Origin: Chitinophaga varians
Lineage (GTDB): Bacteria > Bacteroidota > Bacteroidia > Chitinophagales > Chitinophagaceae
Assembly (NCBI RefSeq): GCF_014529945.1
Contig: NZ_JACVFB010000001.1
Span: 496,001-560,000, forward strand
Length of the DNA: 64,000 nucleotides
Direction of reading: 5' to 3'
Part shown: positions 62,993 through 64,000 of the stretch, piece after piece
Numbering within the stretch: position 1 is the first letter of the stretch
Layout: each line of letters starts with the position of its first letter
Translations under genes and position numbers: made by a program
Notes under the pieces: model-generated
Told to the model about the DNA's origin: nothing
Databases searched by the model: none
What the model saw: only the letters and a program-made list of their open reading frames with translations

Positions 62993-63690
62993 CAGTTAAG
63001 CAGGCTTGAAATACATTGATTGTTGGAATTGACCAGTAACGAATGAATGCCGGCCTTGGTGGCGCCCTGGATATCTGCCTTTACGTTATCGCCTATATGT
63101 ATAATATGCCGGGGCAGGACGGCCTCCCCGTTTCTGGTAGTCGCAATGGAGTCCAGCATCAGCCGGAACATGTGTGGGTTGGGTTTGGATACACCGGTTT
63201 CATCTGAATACAACTGGAAGTGCAGGTATTGGCCCAGTTCCAGTTCCTGCAATACTTTTCTCAGGGTACGTCCTTTGATGAAAGCGGTGTTGCTCAACAG
63301 GCTGAGGGTACAGTCCTGCCGCTGATGCAGCGTACGCAGCACTTCCACGGTGGCAGAGCAATACACGATGGGCCGGTATTTGAATACCAGTGCTTCCATT
63401 TCGTCGTACAGCGCCGCCAGGTCGATCGTCTCAAAGTCATACTGATGGTCATTGATCTCGCTGATCACCATCAGATGGAGGGTGTCCGTATCCAGATTGC
63501 CACCTGTTTTTTCGTTGATGGCATTGGTCAACAGGTCTATCCTGCGGAAGATACGTTCCACTTCTTCGAGTGATTTTTGCCGTTGATTAAAATGATCAAA
63601 AAAGAATTTTGTCCGTTCCCGTTTAAAGGAAGGATTAGATCTGATCAAGGTTAACCAGAGGTCAAAGGAGTAGTGCTGATAGCTGTTCAT
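62992..63690 (-). CDS. HAD-superfamily hydrolase
   Basis: 232 residues from the ATG complementary to 63688-63690; an in-frame start nine residues earlier adds only MRIIHHNQQ. Motif I is FDLWLTLIRS (the nucleophile Asp retained, the usual second Asp replaced by Trp-Leu), motif II has SLLSNTAF, the Lys is in ETGVSKPNPHMF and motif IV is HIGDNVKADIQGA. A phosphatase acting on the product of the neighbouring phosphoribosyltransferase is a reasonable guess. It is the first gene of the minus-strand Ter operon. Confidence 0.82.
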   Translation of the reverse strand: MNSYQHYSFDLWLTLIRSNPSFKRERTKFFFDHFNQRQKSLEEVERIFRRIDLLTNAINEKTGGNLDTDTLHLMVISEINDHQYDFETIDLAALYDEMEALVFKYRPIVYCSATVEVLRTLHQRQDCTLSLLSNTAFIKGRTLRKVLQELELGQYLHFQLYSDETGVSKPNPHMFRLMLDSIATTRNGEAVLPRHIIHIGDNVKADIQGATKAGIHSLLVNSNNQCISSLLN

Positions 63691-64000
63691 CTGTTGGTTA
63701 TGGTGTATAATCCTCACGGATACTGCACAAATCAGGGTTAAGCCTATTTATGATAGCATAGTGTGAATATAGTATTGTTTACAAACGGGACATTTCTCTT
63801 TCCATGATACGCATGACTGAGCTGGGATTATATCAAAAAGCCTGCCGTAGTGTTTGCCAGCTAATATAACACTTAATACTATACGGAGATGAAAAAATAG
63901 CAGGATTAAGGGAGGGATAATATCGGTTGGCGCTGTCAAAATGACAACTTATCTAGTGGGTAAGCATAAAAAGAGAGGCGCCGGGTTTACCAGTGCCTCC
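63691..64000. other. intergenic region at the right edge
   Basis: This stretch should hold the promoter of the minus-strand Ter operon. No coding gene is supported. A terminator at 63975-63999 lies at its far end. Confidence 0.5.
63975..63999 (-). terminator. terminator of a gene beyond the right edge
   Basis: GAGGCGCCGG pairs with CCAGTGCCTC (one G-T pair and one mismatch) around a 5-nt loop. On the minus strand it is followed by CTCTTTTTATG, so it most likely ends a minus-strand gene that lies outside this window. Confidence 0.55.

Noticed and set aside
63748..63939. A 63-residue minus-strand frame at the right edge
   Set aside because: Composition and position give no support; it lies in a promoter-sized gap.
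1..64000. CRISPR arrays or transposases
   Set aside because: No series of regular direct repeats with spacers and no DDE or recombinase protein was seen.

Overview
The window looks like chromosomal DNA of a Bacteroidota bacterium, most probably Chitinophaga or a close relative in the Chitinophagaceae. The signs are an ECF sigma / FecR anti-sigma / SusC receptor / SusD lipoprotein locus, lipoproteins with Bacteroidota-style lipoboxes, weak or absent Shine-Dalgarno sequences, sites matching the Bacteroidota -7 element TAnnTTTG, and roughly balanced base composition. Genes are close-packed and most transcription units end in clear hairpins. No insertion sequence, phage gene or CRISPR array was seen.

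Layout. 1-5.1 kb: a minus-strand pair of a VioB-type ferritin-like protein and a distant LodA/GoxA-like protein that runs off the left edge, then a small SnoaL-like protein and an FAD oxidoreductase. 5.1-9.5 kb: unrecognised secreted and cytosolic proteins, a tRNA-like element with an abnormal anticodon loop, a lipoprotein and an astacin-type metalloprotease with six 48-residue repeats. 9.6-16 kb: two AraC regulator/MFS exporter pairs on either side of a TfoX-N/DUF72/small-protein operon. 16-17.8 kb: a double spondin-domain lipoprotein and a small unknown protein. 17.9-24.8 kb: an operon of one Sm-like small protein and three large helical-repeat proteins. 25-29 kb: a histidine kinase lacking its ATPase domain, its sigma-54 response regulator, and a porin. 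29.3-34.6 kb: a secreted protein, a stand-alone adenylation-carrier-reductase enzyme and a homologue of hygromycin B phosphotransferase. 34.6-42.5 kb: the sigma/FecR/SusC/SusD nutrient-uptake locus with a thioredoxin-like protein. 42.5-44.9 kb: an ABC-type ATPase and peptidase PepD.

45.3-63.7 kb is a large Ter (tellurium/stress/phage-response) island. It has (i) a TerB protein, a BrxD-like ATPase and an Lhr-like helicase, a DNA-processing module related to parts of BREX; (ii) a plus-strand operon of two TerD proteins, three TerY-type vWA proteins, an AIM24 protein, a PP2C phosphatase, a zinc-ribbon kinase and TerC; (iii) a convergent minus-strand operon of a HAD phosphatase, a phosphoribosyltransferase, two TerD proteins, TelA and an unknown protein. 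Individually these are known Ter families. The most novel candidates in the window are the Sm-like/HEAT operon, the ATPase-less kinase, the tRNA-like element and the chromosomal hygromycin-kinase homologue.
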